NCBI RefSeq assembly: GCF_947654165.1
Contig: NZ_CANTKB010000018.1
Coordinates: forward strand, 1 to 64,000
DNA: 64,000 nt
Direction of reading: 5' to 3'
From: an uncultured Blautia sp.
GTDB lineage: Bacteria; Bacillota; Clostridia; Lachnospirales; Lachnospiraceae
Shown here in pieces: positions 32,359 through 39,963 of the stretch. The notes below the pieces were generated by a model. The model was not told where the DNA came from. It made no database searches and saw nothing but the letters and a program-made list of their open reading frames with translations. Position 1 is the stretch's first letter. Every line of letters begins with the position of its first letter. Made by a program: the position numbers and the translations under genes.

Positions 32359-33682
32359 GATATTCCATCTCCTCTATGCTTTTATATTTTTCCCGAATCA
32401 TATCAACACGGTTCTGCTGTTCTCTGGTGATGCCAAATCCCATAAATCGACAGGTGTGATCATTTTTCAGAATGCAATAGCACATCCTCTTCCAACTGGG
32501 GATATCTTTGGTTGACTTGATATCATCTGTGTCATCCGGTATTTTTCCAATGAAGATCACGCGGGATTTCTTATTTCTGGTATAGTTGGAAACACCGTTT
32601 CGGCGAATATAGTAGCCTTTCATCAGCAGTTCGTGAATGGCTTCTTCGTCAAGACCACCTCCGGTCTCATGCCAGAACTGAATCGAGGTATTGAATTTTT
32701 TTTCATAGTTATTTCGCAGCCTTGCAGGGAGGGTGATTAACAGAAATTGCGTAAATTCTTTCCAGGTATATCCTTTCGGAAGGGTTACATTGCGGTATCC
32801 CATGGCTTTGGTTCGGCCGTAAATACAGGCAAAATTTGCACCCTGTACCCGTCCTACCAGTTTTGTCCAGATGGCAGGATCAATCACTCGGTACATATTG
32901 AGAGAATCTTTGGAATAATCGTTAAAAGGAGAAGCAACACGCATCTGAGAAACTTTGAGCCCTGCCTTATAGTACAGATCATACAGATGATTATAGTCGT
33001 ACTGGAACAGGTAATTGGCATGCCATACATCCTGAGTTTTCCAATCATAAAGAGGGGAGGCACACCATACATCCTTAAATTGCTGTGTGATCCAGCATTC
33101 TCCTTTGTACCCTTTTTTCTTGTTCAGAAATCCACTGTAACGCTGGAGGGATTCATCTGCACGTATGCCCAGAAGACAGACTGTTTTTTTCATATCATGG
33201 GACATGCGGTACCATCTTCCGAATTGCTTGGCCAGGTCTTCCTGATGCATCCTGTAATGGTAAGTTGTTATGGGATTATTCTCCAGATTGATGACGTAAT
33301 CCATGGTGGGCATTTCACGGACCCAGCTTTCTTTCTTCTTATCATCCCAGGGATACCAGTACATTTCATAGCTGCTCAGGGCAGTTCTTGTGGCCATGGG
33401 AAGACAGACCCAGTAGGGCTCTACCTGGTGTCGGATTTTCTCAAAAGTGCGGGTGATATATTCGGTTGTCACGGTGTACTGAGCCTCAAAATCCTGATGA
33501 AAGACACCGATTTTTTTGGATGGATAGTATTTTTTCTGGAAATCCAGAACAAGATTCAGAAGCAGGCCGCTGTCTTTTCCTCCGGAAAAAGAGACGTATA
33601 TATTATCAAATTCTTCAAAAAGAAACTTCAGACGGTCCTGAAGTGCATCATATACATTTTGCTGGGAATACTTTCTTTTCAT
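32351..33682 (-). CDS. PAPS-reductase/PP-loop ATPase, IbrA-like (DUF3440 type)
   Basis: The 443-residue protein begins with a phosphoadenosine phosphosulfate reductase-type nucleotide-binding domain: YVSFSGGKDSGLLLNLVLDF (PP-loop SGGKDS at about residue 33). A long C-terminal region has aromatic-rich motifs (WKRMCYCILKNDHTCRFMGF) as in DUF3440 proteins. E. coli IbrA is the described relative, a regulator of immunoglobulin-binding protein genes. DndC of DNA phosphorothioation shares the fold. It is the first gene of a two-gene unit with the ParB-like protein, divergent from nrdJ. Confidence 0.85.
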   Translation of the reverse strand: MKRKYSQQNVYDALQDRLKFLFEEFDNIYVSFSGGKDSGLLLNLVLDFQKKYYPSKKIGVFHQDFEAQYTVTTEYITRTFEKIRHQVEPYWVCLPMATRTALSSYEMYWYPWDDKKKESWVREMPTMDYVINLENNPITTYHYRMHQEDLAKQFGRWYRMSHDMKKTVCLLGIRADESLQRYSGFLNKKKGYKGECWITQQFKDVWCASPLYDWKTQDVWHANYLFQYDYNHLYDLYYKAGLKVSQMRVASPFNDYSKDSLNMYRVIDPAIWTKLVGRVQGANFACIYGRTKAMGYRNVTLPKGYTWKEFTQFLLITLPARLRNNYEKKFNTSIQFWHETGGGLDEEAIHELLMKGYYIRRNGVSNYTRNKKSRVIFIGKIPDDTDDIKSTKDIPSWKRMCYCILKNDHTCRFMGFGITREQQNRVDMIREKYKSIEEMEYHV

Positions 33683-33728
33683 GCTGATACCTCAAAAATT
33701 GACAAAATTTTCCATTTACTTAATAATC

Positions 33729-33800
33729 TAGCACAAATATGGAACAAGTTCAAATAAAAAGAAATTAGTCCTTGAAGTAATCAATATATTGTGCTAATAT
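33729..33800 (+). promoter_or_regulatory. nrdJ promoter with NrdR-box-like dyad
   Basis: TTGAAG (33772-33777) and TAATAT (33795-33800) have a 17-bp spacer. The spacer contains ATATATTGTGC, resembling the NrdR box half with ATAT-TGTG. About 50 bp upstream TAGCACAAATAT (33729-33740) is its near-inverse. Paired NrdR boxes overlapping a promoter are the usual way ribonucleotide reductase genes are repressed. The match was judged by eye. Confidence 0.55.
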
Positions 33801-33835
33801 CATAGATGTTCACTAAATGTTGAGGAGGAAGCGGA

Positions 33836-36112
33836 ATGACAGTTGAAGAATGGCTGGGCGAAGAAAACCAGCTTGGTACAGACATTTGGACAAAAAAGTA
33901 CCGTAATGAAGGCGAAGATTTTGAGGCGTGGGTGCAGAGAATCAGCGGCGGAAATGAAGAAATCGGGAAATATATTAAAGAGAAAAAGTTTTTATTCGGA
34001 GGACGAATTTTATCAAACAGAGGACTGCATAAGCAGGGCAGAAAGGTAACTTATTCCAATTGCTATGTAATTGCACCTCCGGAGGATGAAATTGAAGATA
34101 TATTTGATTGTGCAAAAAAACTTGCCCGTACCTACAGCTACGGAGGAGGATGCGGCATTGATATCTCAAAACTTAGTCCAAGAGGAGCCAAGATCAATAA
34201 TGCGGCAAAAGAAACCAGCGGGGCAGTGTCCTTTATGGAATTGTATTCTCTGGTAACTGCTCTGATCGGTCAGAATGGCAGACGCGGGGCACTGATGATC
34301 TCTATTGACTGCTCTCATCCGGACGTGACGGAGTTTATCGAATTAAAGACAGATCTGGATAAAGTAACCAAAGCAAATATCTCTATCCGGATCCATGAAG
34401 ATTTTATGAAAGCAGTAAAGAATAATGAGGAGTACCTTCTTCACTATACCAGAGAGACCACAGGCGAAGTGATTGAAAAAAAAGTCAATGCCAGAGATTT
34501 GTTTCGGAGAATCACAGAAACTAACTGGGATTATGCGGAACCGGGAGCTTTGTTCTGGGACAGGGTAGAGAGCTGGAATCTTCTGAGCAATACAAAGGAA
34601 TTTTCCTATGCAGGTGTAAATCCATGTGCAGAGGAGCCGTTGCCGGCAGGAGGAAGCTGTCTTCTGGGAAGTATAAACCTTTCTGCTTTTGTTGAAAATC
34701 CTTTTACAGAAGAAGCATATTTTGACTTTGATGAGTTTAAGAAATGTGTACGGGCTTCTGTAAAAGCATTGAATGAAGTGCTGGAAGAAGGGCTGCCCCT
34801 GCATCCCCTGAAAGAGCAGAGAGAAAGCGTGGAACAGTGGAGACAGATCGGCCTTGGAATCATGGGACTTGCAGATGCATTGCTGAAGCTTGGACTTACC
34901 TATGGGGAAGAAGATGCGGTAGAGATGTGCGATAAGATTGGTTTCGCTATGGCGGATACAGCCATTGCCGCCTCTGCAAAGCTGGCAAAACAATTGGGAG
35001 CATTTCCGAAATGCAATGCAGATGAGATCATGACAACCCCGTATTTCCTTGCAAATACCACAGAAATGACAAGAGAACTGGTGAGAAAATATGGCTTGAG
35101 AAACTCACAGCTTCTTACAATTGCACCTACAGGAACTCTGTCTACAATGCTGGGAATTTCCGGTGGAATAGAGCCGGTCTATGCGAATTATTATGAGCGT
35201 AAGACAGAATCTCTGCACGGAACAGATGTATATTATAAGGTGTATACTAAAATTGTGGAAGATTATATGAAGCGTTATGGAATTACCAGTGATAAAGAAC
35301 TTCCGGATTATTTTGTTACTGCTATGACCCTGGATTACCGTCAGAGAATTGACATGCAGGCTGTATGGCAGACCCATATTGATGCATCTATCAGTTCTAC
35401 GGTAAATGTTCCAAACAGCTTTACCATAGAAGAAACAGAAAGCCTTTATACCTATGCTTTTGAGCAGGGACTGAAGGGAATCACCATCTTCCGTGACGGA
35501 TGCAAACGAATTGGAATTTTGAATACCAAAGAGACCAAAACAGTCACAGCAGGTGACGGACTAAAGAGAGGGGAAATCCTTCTGGTAACCGATGATGTCA
35601 TTGGTAAAAAGCGTAAACTGATCACAGGATGCGGCAGTCTTCACTGTATTGCTCTGTTTGACCCTCATACAGGAGCACTTTTAGAAACCTATTTAAGCAA
35701 AGGCTCTACCGGAGGATGCAACAACTTCATGGTGGGACTTTCCAGAATGATCTCCATTAGTGCCAGAGGCGGAATTTCCATAGAAACCATTGTGGATCAG
35801 TTGAATTCCAGTGGCTCTTGTCCATCTTATACGGCCAGAAAAGTAACGAGAAAAGACACCAGCAAAGGTGCATGCTGTCCGATGGCAGTGGGAAATGCTC
35901 TGATGGATATGTACAAAGAGATGCAGGCTGAATTAGCTGAGAAACAGCAGGCAAATGAAACCGTAAAGGTGAAAAAAGCTCCAAAACCAAAGGCGGTTCC
36001 TGCAGCAGAAAGTTCAGAGATCAAAAGCTACTGTCCGGAATGCGGAGAGCCTCTGAACTTTGAAGAGGGATGTAATATCTGTAAAAATTGTGGATGGAGT
36101 AAATGCCACTAA
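33836..36112 (+). CDS. nrdJ: adenosylcobalamin-dependent ribonucleoside-diphosphate reductase (class II)
   Basis: The 758-residue class II enzyme reduces ribonucleotides with a B12-generated thiyl radical and so works with or without oxygen. SNCYVIAPP carries the first redox cysteine. SYGGGCGIDISKLSPRG, NPCAEEPLPAGGSCLLGSIN (radical-site region), and IAPTGTLSTMLGISGGIEPV follow. From about residue 560 there is a TSCPD-type domain (LITGCGSLHCIALFD ... GGCNNFMVGL). The C-terminal zinc ribbon CPECGEPLNFEEGCNICKNC completes it. There is no ATP-cone. ATG 33836 follows GAGGAGGAAG. Confidence 0.94.
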   Translation: MTVEEWLGEENQLGTDIWTKKYRNEGEDFEAWVQRISGGNEEIGKYIKEKKFLFGGRILSNRGLHKQGRKVTYSNCYVIAPPEDEIEDIFDCAKKLARTYSYGGGCGIDISKLSPRGAKINNAAKETSGAVSFMELYSLVTALIGQNGRRGALMISIDCSHPDVTEFIELKTDLDKVTKANISIRIHEDFMKAVKNNEEYLLHYTRETTGEVIEKKVNARDLFRRITETNWDYAEPGALFWDRVESWNLLSNTKEFSYAGVNPCAEEPLPAGGSCLLGSINLSAFVENPFTEEAYFDFDEFKKCVRASVKALNEVLEEGLPLHPLKEQRESVEQWRQIGLGIMGLADALLKLGLTYGEEDAVEMCDKIGFAMADTAIAASAKLAKQLGAFPKCNADEIMTTPYFLANTTEMTRELVRKYGLRNSQLLTIAPTGTLSTMLGISGGIEPVYANYYERKTESLHGTDVYYKVYTKIVEDYMKRYGITSDKELPDYFVTAMTLDYRQRIDMQAVWQTHIDASISSTVNVPNSFTIEETESLYTYAFEQGLKGITIFRDGCKRIGILNTKETKTVTAGDGLKRGEILLVTDDVIGKKRKLITGCGSLHCIALFDPHTGALLETYLSKGSTGGCNNFMVGLSRMISISARGGISIETIVDQLNSSGSCPSYTARKVTRKDTSKGACCPMAVGNALMDMYKEMQAELAEKQQANETVKVKKAPKPKAVPAAESSEIKSYCPECGEPLNFEEGCNICKNCGWSKCH

Positions 36113-36123
36113 ATAATATTAGA

Positions 36124-36153
36124 AAAGGCTGGAATGTGAGATTTCCCGCCTTT
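36124..36153 (+). terminator. terminator after nrdJ
   Basis: AAAGGC (36124-36129) and GCCTTT (36148-36153), with inner GGAA/TTTCC pairing, are followed by CTTATTTT. It is moderate in strength. Confidence 0.55.
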
Positions 36154-36214
36154 CTTATTTTCACGGAGCAGCATCTGTGTTACAATGGAAAAAAGCCAAA
36201 AAGGGGGAATGAGA

Positions 36215-36685
36215 ATGAAATTGATCTTTAAACAGAGACTTTTTTCCTGGTTTGACAGTTATGATATTTATGATGAACAAGGTAATGTTGTGTTTACGGT
36301 AAAAGGAGAATTGAGTTTTGGACATTGCCTTCGTATTCTTGACAGTACAGGACAATACGTGGGTACAGTGAAGGAAAAGATCCTTACGTTTATGCCAAAA
36401 TTTGAACTATATGAAGGAGAACAATACCGGGGATGCATACAGAAGGAAATAACACTTTTTCGACCCAGGTACAGAATCGATTTTAATGGCTGGGATGTTT
36501 CCGGAAACATGATGGAGTGGGATTATGAGATTCGAGATCAGAACGGGTTTACGGTAGCCATTGTCAGCAAAGATGTTTTTCGTTTTACAGATACCTATGT
36601 TTTGGACATCGGTCTTCCGGAGGACAGCCTGTATGTGGTGATGCTGGTATTAGCGATTGATGCGGAGAAATGTTCCAGAGACTAA
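36215..36685 (+). CDS. LURP-one-related protein
   Basis: This protein of about 156 residues has the LURP-one/Tubby-like beta-barrel pattern: KLIFKQRLFSWFDSYDIYDE, repeated VxxxKGELSFGH and VKEKILTF strands, and WDVSGNMMEWDYEIRDQNGF. Bacterial members are uncharacterised and may bind membranes or lipids. ATG 36215 is preferred because GGGGG lies 7 bp upstream; ATG 36209 also fits the frame. It is the first of three small same-strand genes between nrdJ and the thiamine operon. Confidence 0.75.
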   Translation: MKLIFKQRLFSWFDSYDIYDEQGNVVFTVKGELSFGHCLRILDSTGQYVGTVKEKILTFMPKFELYEGEQYRGCIQKEITLFRPRYRIDFNGWDVSGNMMEWDYEIRDQNGFTVAIVSKDVFRFTDTYVLDIGLPEDSLYVVMLVLAIDAEKCSRD

Positions 36686-36706
36686 AGATGAAAAGGAGTG
36701 ACTACA

Positions 36707-36946
36707 GTGCGTTTGGAGAGAGTACAGAAAGTACTGAAAGAAAAGGGATTTCCCTTTACCTATGTGGAAGAAGATGGCTGCGGAAGCGTCAATTTTGAAT
36801 ATCGAGGTGTGGTGTATCATGTGTGGGAATTCTGCGAAGACGGACTCTGGGGTGCGGAGACCAACGTAAGAAACATTGGAAGACACGAGGATATTTCCGG
36901 TGATTATGAGACGGAAATCATGGACCTTATCCAATCATGGAAGTAA
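36707..36946 (+). CDS. small hypothetical protein
   Basis: The 79-residue protein begins MRLERVQKVLKEKGFPFTYV and continues with VYHVWEFCEDGLWGAETNVR. GTG 36707 is chosen because AAGGAG ends 9 bp before it; the frame's first GTG at 36698 abuts that site. It has an alpha/beta pattern and no membrane segment. No named family is recognised. It sits 22 bp after the LURP-one gene and 19 bp before the DUF3786-like gene. Confidence 0.65.
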   Translation: MRLERVQKVLKEKGFPFTYVEEDGCGSVNFEYRGVVYHVWEFCEDGLWGAETNVRNIGRHEDISGDYETEIMDLIQSWK

Positions 36947-36965
36947 AAATGAGAAGGTGATAACA

Positions 36966-37607
36966 GTGGAAAACGAAACGATTATGTCGAATTATGACCG
37001 GCAGGTTGATATCGGGAGAAATATTTTTATGGGGTATGATCAGGATAAGATTATCCGAAAATTTCAGCTCTGTTCAGACCAGAAATGGATTTTCCTGGAT
37101 TATCTGAATACCTCTTACAGAATCAGCCGTAAAGATGGAAAGATAGAAGCATATCAGAAAGACGATACATGGCTGGAGTGTCGTTCCTACGATACGGTGA
37201 TGACCATTTATGACCTGCTGTGTTTTGCAAAAAATGAGACAGCACCTGCCTTATCCGGGGAGTGGCAGACCATTGGGAATTTTGCGGTGGGAAGCAGTCC
37301 CGGGACAGGAACTTTTACAAAGAAGTATGCAAAACAGTTCCAAAACTCTGCGGAAAAATTAAAAACAGCCTGCGAAAAACTTGGAGGAATCATCCAAAAA
37401 CCTATGGCAAGGGCAGATGTTACCTGTCTGATTCCAGTCACTTCCTATTTTTCGATACTGCTTCAGTTCTGGGATGGAGACGAAGAATTTGAGCCGGAAT
37501 TAGTGCTTTTGTGGGATAAAAACAGCAATCAGTTTTTACATTTTGAGACAATGTTTTATCTTCAGGGAGATTTGCTGGACAGAATAAAAAATAAATTAGA
37601 GGAATAA
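36966..37607 (+). CDS. DUF3786-like protein
   Basis: The 213-residue soluble protein has the pattern of DUF3786 proteins of anaerobes: YRISRKDGKIEAY, YDLLCFAKNETAPALSGEWQ, then GLP-like and YFSILLQFWDGDEEFEPELV. The DUF3786 assignment comes from overall resemblance, not a diagnostic residue. These proteins are of unknown function and are often found in B12-using anaerobes. GTG 36966 with GAAGGTGA upstream is preferred to the longer frame from 36876, which overlaps the preceding gene. Confidence 0.65.
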   Translation: MENETIMSNYDRQVDIGRNIFMGYDQDKIIRKFQLCSDQKWIFLDYLNTSYRISRKDGKIEAYQKDDTWLECRSYDTVMTIYDLLCFAKNETAPALSGEWQTIGNFAVGSSPGTGTFTKKYAKQFQNSAEKLKTACEKLGGIIQKPMARADVTCLIPVTSYFSILLQFWDGDEEFEPELVLLWDKNSNQFLHFETMFYLQGDLLDRIKNKLEE

Positions 37608-37608
37608 C

Positions 37609-37637
37609 TTGCAATTTGTCAAATAATTGTGTATGAT
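37609..37637 (+). promoter_or_regulatory. promoter of the thiamine operon
   Basis: TTGCAA (37609-37614) and TATGAT (37632-37637) with a 17-bp spacer begin about 16 bp before the TPP riboswitch. Confidence 0.65.
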
Positions 37638-37652
37638 AGAGAAAAATTGAAC

Positions 37653-37735
37653 AGACGGGAGCTTGTATGACAGGCTGAGAGGAAGGTATGACCTTCGACC
37701 GATAACCTGATTTGGATAATGCCAACGTAGGGATG
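37653..37735 (+). ncRNA. TPP riboswitch (THI element)
   Basis: The element has the conserved thi-box cores: ACGGGAGC, GCTGAGAGGAAGG with a short P3a-type hairpin (AGGTATGACCTT), ACCTGATTTGGATAATGCCA and ACGTAGGGA. It binds thiamine diphosphate and, with the terminator at 37766-37794, should stop transcription of thiWMEC when TPP is plentiful. Confidence 0.93.
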
Positions 37736-37765
37736 CCTGAAATATGGAAAGAGTGTATGGATGGG

Positions 37766-37794
37766 AGCTGCCAGATCAGGCAGCTTCTTTTTTT
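37766..37794 (+). terminator. riboswitch-controlled terminator
   Basis: AGCTGCC (37766-37772), loop AGATCA, GGCAGCT (37779-37785), followed by TCTTTTTTT. It lies 30 nt after the TPP aptamer, the standard expression platform. Confidence 0.88.
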
Positions 37795-37854
37795 ACCATT
37801 TTTAGGAAAGGATGTGATGAATATTGTATCCCGAGTGTATTCGGGCGGATAGAA

Positions 37855-37976
37855 GGGGAGCGCCTTGTGTCTTGTATTTCTGCGATGGGAACCCGTGTTT
37901 CGGGGTGAGAGGAGAAAATGGATTCTCGACCGCACGAAGCGGATGCTGCTTCGGATAAATGCGAAAAGAGGTAAGA
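37855..37976 (+). ncRNA. diverged second thi-box-like element over the thiW RBS
   Basis: After the first riboswitch's terminator, a further 180 nt leader precedes thiW. It repeats thi-box landmarks in order: GGGGAGC (37855-37861), GGGTGAGAGGAGA, a hairpin ending TTCTCGACCG, then CGGATAAATGCG and AAAAGAGG, which is the thiW ribosome binding site. CUGAGA has become GTGAGA and the 3' core is altered, so ligand binding is uncertain. A hairpin CGAAGC/GCTTCG replaces the usual P4. It could be a degenerate tandem TPP element, a different thiamine-intermediate sensor, or a leader structure. Confidence 0.45.
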
Positions 37977-37978
37977 AA

Positions 37979-38518
37979 ATGAAAAATTCAAAAGGTTTAT
38001 TAAAAATGGTAGTTCTCTCTATGCTGGTTGCACTCGGAGTGGTAATTTCACCACTGTTAAGAGTTGAAGGAATGTGTCCAATGGCACATTTTATCAATAT
38101 TGTATGTTCTGTTTTTCTGGGGCCATGGTATTCTCTGCTTTGTGCAGTATTAATTGGAGTTATCCGTATGATGACTATGGGAATTCCTCCATTGGCATTA
38201 ACCGGAGCTGTATTTGGGGCATTTTTGTCAGGTGTATTTTATAGAATTTCCAAAGGAAATCTGATCTGTGCGGTACTTGGAGAAGTCATTGGTACAGGAA
38301 TTATCGGTGCCATTGTATCTTATCCGGTTATGACTTTTTTGTGGGGAAAAGAAGGTTTGAGCTGGATGTTTTATGTTCCGTCTTTTCTCTGTGGAACGTT
38401 GATCGGAGGAAGTATTGCATATTTATTCCTGAGAAAATTAGCCGGAAATGGAATGCTCGGCAATATCCAGGTTATGTTAGAAGCTAAAAGCTATCAAAAG
38501 TGTAAAGAAGGTAACTAA
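37979..38518 (+). CDS. thiW: ThiW, ECF transporter S component for thiamine precursor
   Basis: The 179-residue membrane protein has about five or six hydrophobic segments and the ThiW-type N-terminal part LVALGVVISPLLRVEGMCPM. It is the substrate-binding subunit that joins the shared energy-coupling factor, whose genes are not here. ThiW is predicted to import the thiazole precursor, consistent with thiM next door. ATG 37979 has AGAGG 7 bp upstream. A longer frame from 37865 lies inside the structured leader and is rejected. Expression is under TPP riboswitch control. Confidence 0.9.
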   Translation: MKNSKGLLKMVVLSMLVALGVVISPLLRVEGMCPMAHFINIVCSVFLGPWYSLLCAVLIGVIRMMTMGIPPLALTGAVFGAFLSGVFYRISKGNLICAVLGEVIGTGIIGAIVSYPVMTFLWGKEGLSWMFYVPSFLCGTLIGGSIAYLFLRKLAGNGMLGNIQVMLEAKSYQKCKEGN

Positions 38519-38519
38519 T

Positions 38520-39323
38520 ATGTTTCATCAACTGTGTAAAAAGGTGAAAGAGTGTCATCCACTGATTCATTGTATAACAAATCCCATCTCGATCCATCAG
38601 TGTGCCAATGGGATTCTTGCGGTAGGAGGAAGACCTATTATGGCAGAACATCCGGAAGAAGCTGCAGAGATTACAGAGAAAGCTGACGCATTGATGCTGA
38701 ATCTGGGAAACATTACGGATGTAAGAATGAAATCTATGAAAATAGCTGCCAAAACAGCTAAGTGCTGTCATATTCCTATTCTGCTGGATCTGGTAGGAAT
38801 TGCATGTTCCAAGCTTCGCAGAGACTATGGTTTAGAACTGATCAAGGTGGCTGTGCCCACTGTGATCAAAGGAAATTATTCTGAGATACATGCACTTTAT
38901 CATGAAGAATACCGTGCATCCGGTGTAGATGCGGAGAATTCTCTGGAGAAGAATGTAATTGCACTGGAAGCATCAGAATTGGCCTTGAAATATCATACGA
39001 TCGTTCTTGTAAGCGGTGAGGTCGACATCATTACAGATGGAGAACAGCTTCTATATATGAAAAATGGTTCCCCGCAGTTAGCAACTGTTACAGGAACAGG
39101 ATGTATGCTCGGTGCCTTATGTGCCTGCTATTTATCTGTCTGTCAGGATTTATCTGCCGCTGCTGCTGCGTGTGGTGTTTTGGGAATCAGTGGTGAACAG
39201 GCGGAGACAGACAAAGGTTCCGGAACTTTTATGGTAAATTTAATGGATGCGTTGTCAACTCTAGGTGAAGACGAATTAAAAAAACAGATAAAAATGGAGA
39301 TGATAAAACTTGAAAGATTATAA
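38520..39323 (+). CDS. thiM: hydroxyethylthiazole kinase
   Basis: The 267-residue ribokinase-fold enzyme phosphorylates the salvaged thiazole alcohol. Typical sequence: HCITNPISIHQCANGILAVG near the N-terminus, LNLGNITD, PILLDLVGIACSKLRRD, VIKGNYSEI, and the ATP/anion site ATVTGTGCMLGALCACYL. ATG 38520 follows GAAGG and lies 1 bp after thiW. It overlaps thiE by 14 bp. Its presence, without thiazole synthesis genes, points to thiazole salvage. Confidence 0.95.
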   Translation: MFHQLCKKVKECHPLIHCITNPISIHQCANGILAVGGRPIMAEHPEEAAEITEKADALMLNLGNITDVRMKSMKIAAKTAKCCHIPILLDLVGIACSKLRRDYGLELIKVAVPTVIKGNYSEIHALYHEEYRASGVDAENSLEKNVIALEASELALKYHTIVLVSGEVDIITDGEQLLYMKNGSPQLATVTGTGCMLGALCACYLSVCQDLSAAAAACGVLGISGEQAETDKGSGTFMVNLMDALSTLGEDELKKQIKMEMIKLERL

Positions 39324-39948
39324 TCTGAACCTGTATTTTATAACAGACAGTACCGGCTTGTCAGAAAAACAATTTCTGGAAAAAGTCGAATCAGCACTGC
39401 AGGGAAAAGTAAGTCTCGTACAGCTAAGGGAAAAAGAAAAAAGCACAAGAGATTACATAAAACTGGCAGAAAAGGTACATCAATTGACACAGAAGTATAA
39501 GATTCCTTTGATTATTGATGACAGGATTGATGTGGCAATGGCAATGAATGCAGAAGGGGTTCATCTGGGACAAAGTGATATGCCGGTAAAGACGGCCAGA
39601 AAGATTCTTGGACCGGATAAGATCATCGGTGCTACAGCAAAGACTGTGGAACAGGCCAGGGAAGCCTATGAGCAGGGAGCTGATTATCTGGGAGTGGGTG
39701 CCATTTATCCTACTACAACGAAGGTAAAAACCATACTTACATCTACAGAAACACTGGCAGATATCTGTCATGCAGTACCTATTCCTGCAAATGCCATCGG
39801 TGGGCTGAATAAAGATAATATTGATGTTTTGCAGGGGATTCCCATTGCAGGAATCTGTGTGGTATCTGCAATTATGAAAGCAGAAAACCCGAAACAGGCG
39901 GCAGAAGAACTGAACAGAGCGATCAAAAATCAGTTAGGAATCGGATGA
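39310..39948 (+). CDS. thiE: thiamine-phosphate synthase
   Basis: The 212-residue TIM-barrel enzyme joins HMP-PP and thiazole phosphate. LYFITDSTGL, VQLREKEKSTRDYIKLAE, PLIIDDRIDVAMAMNAEGVH, LGQSDMPVKTARKILG and YLGVGAIYPTTTK are the family motifs. AIGGLNKDNI and VVSAIMKAENP close it. TTG 39310 is the start, with GGAGAT upstream and a 14-bp overlap with thiM. Next is thiC. Confidence 0.95.
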   Translation: MKDYNLNLYFITDSTGLSEKQFLEKVESALQGKVSLVQLREKEKSTRDYIKLAEKVHQLTQKYKIPLIIDDRIDVAMAMNAEGVHLGQSDMPVKTARKILGPDKIIGATAKTVEQAREAYEQGADYLGVGAIYPTTTKVKTILTSTETLADICHAVPIPANAIGGLNKDNIDVLQGIPIAGICVVSAIMKAENPKQAAEELNRAIKNQLGIG

Positions 39949-39963
39949 AAGGAAAAAGAACCT

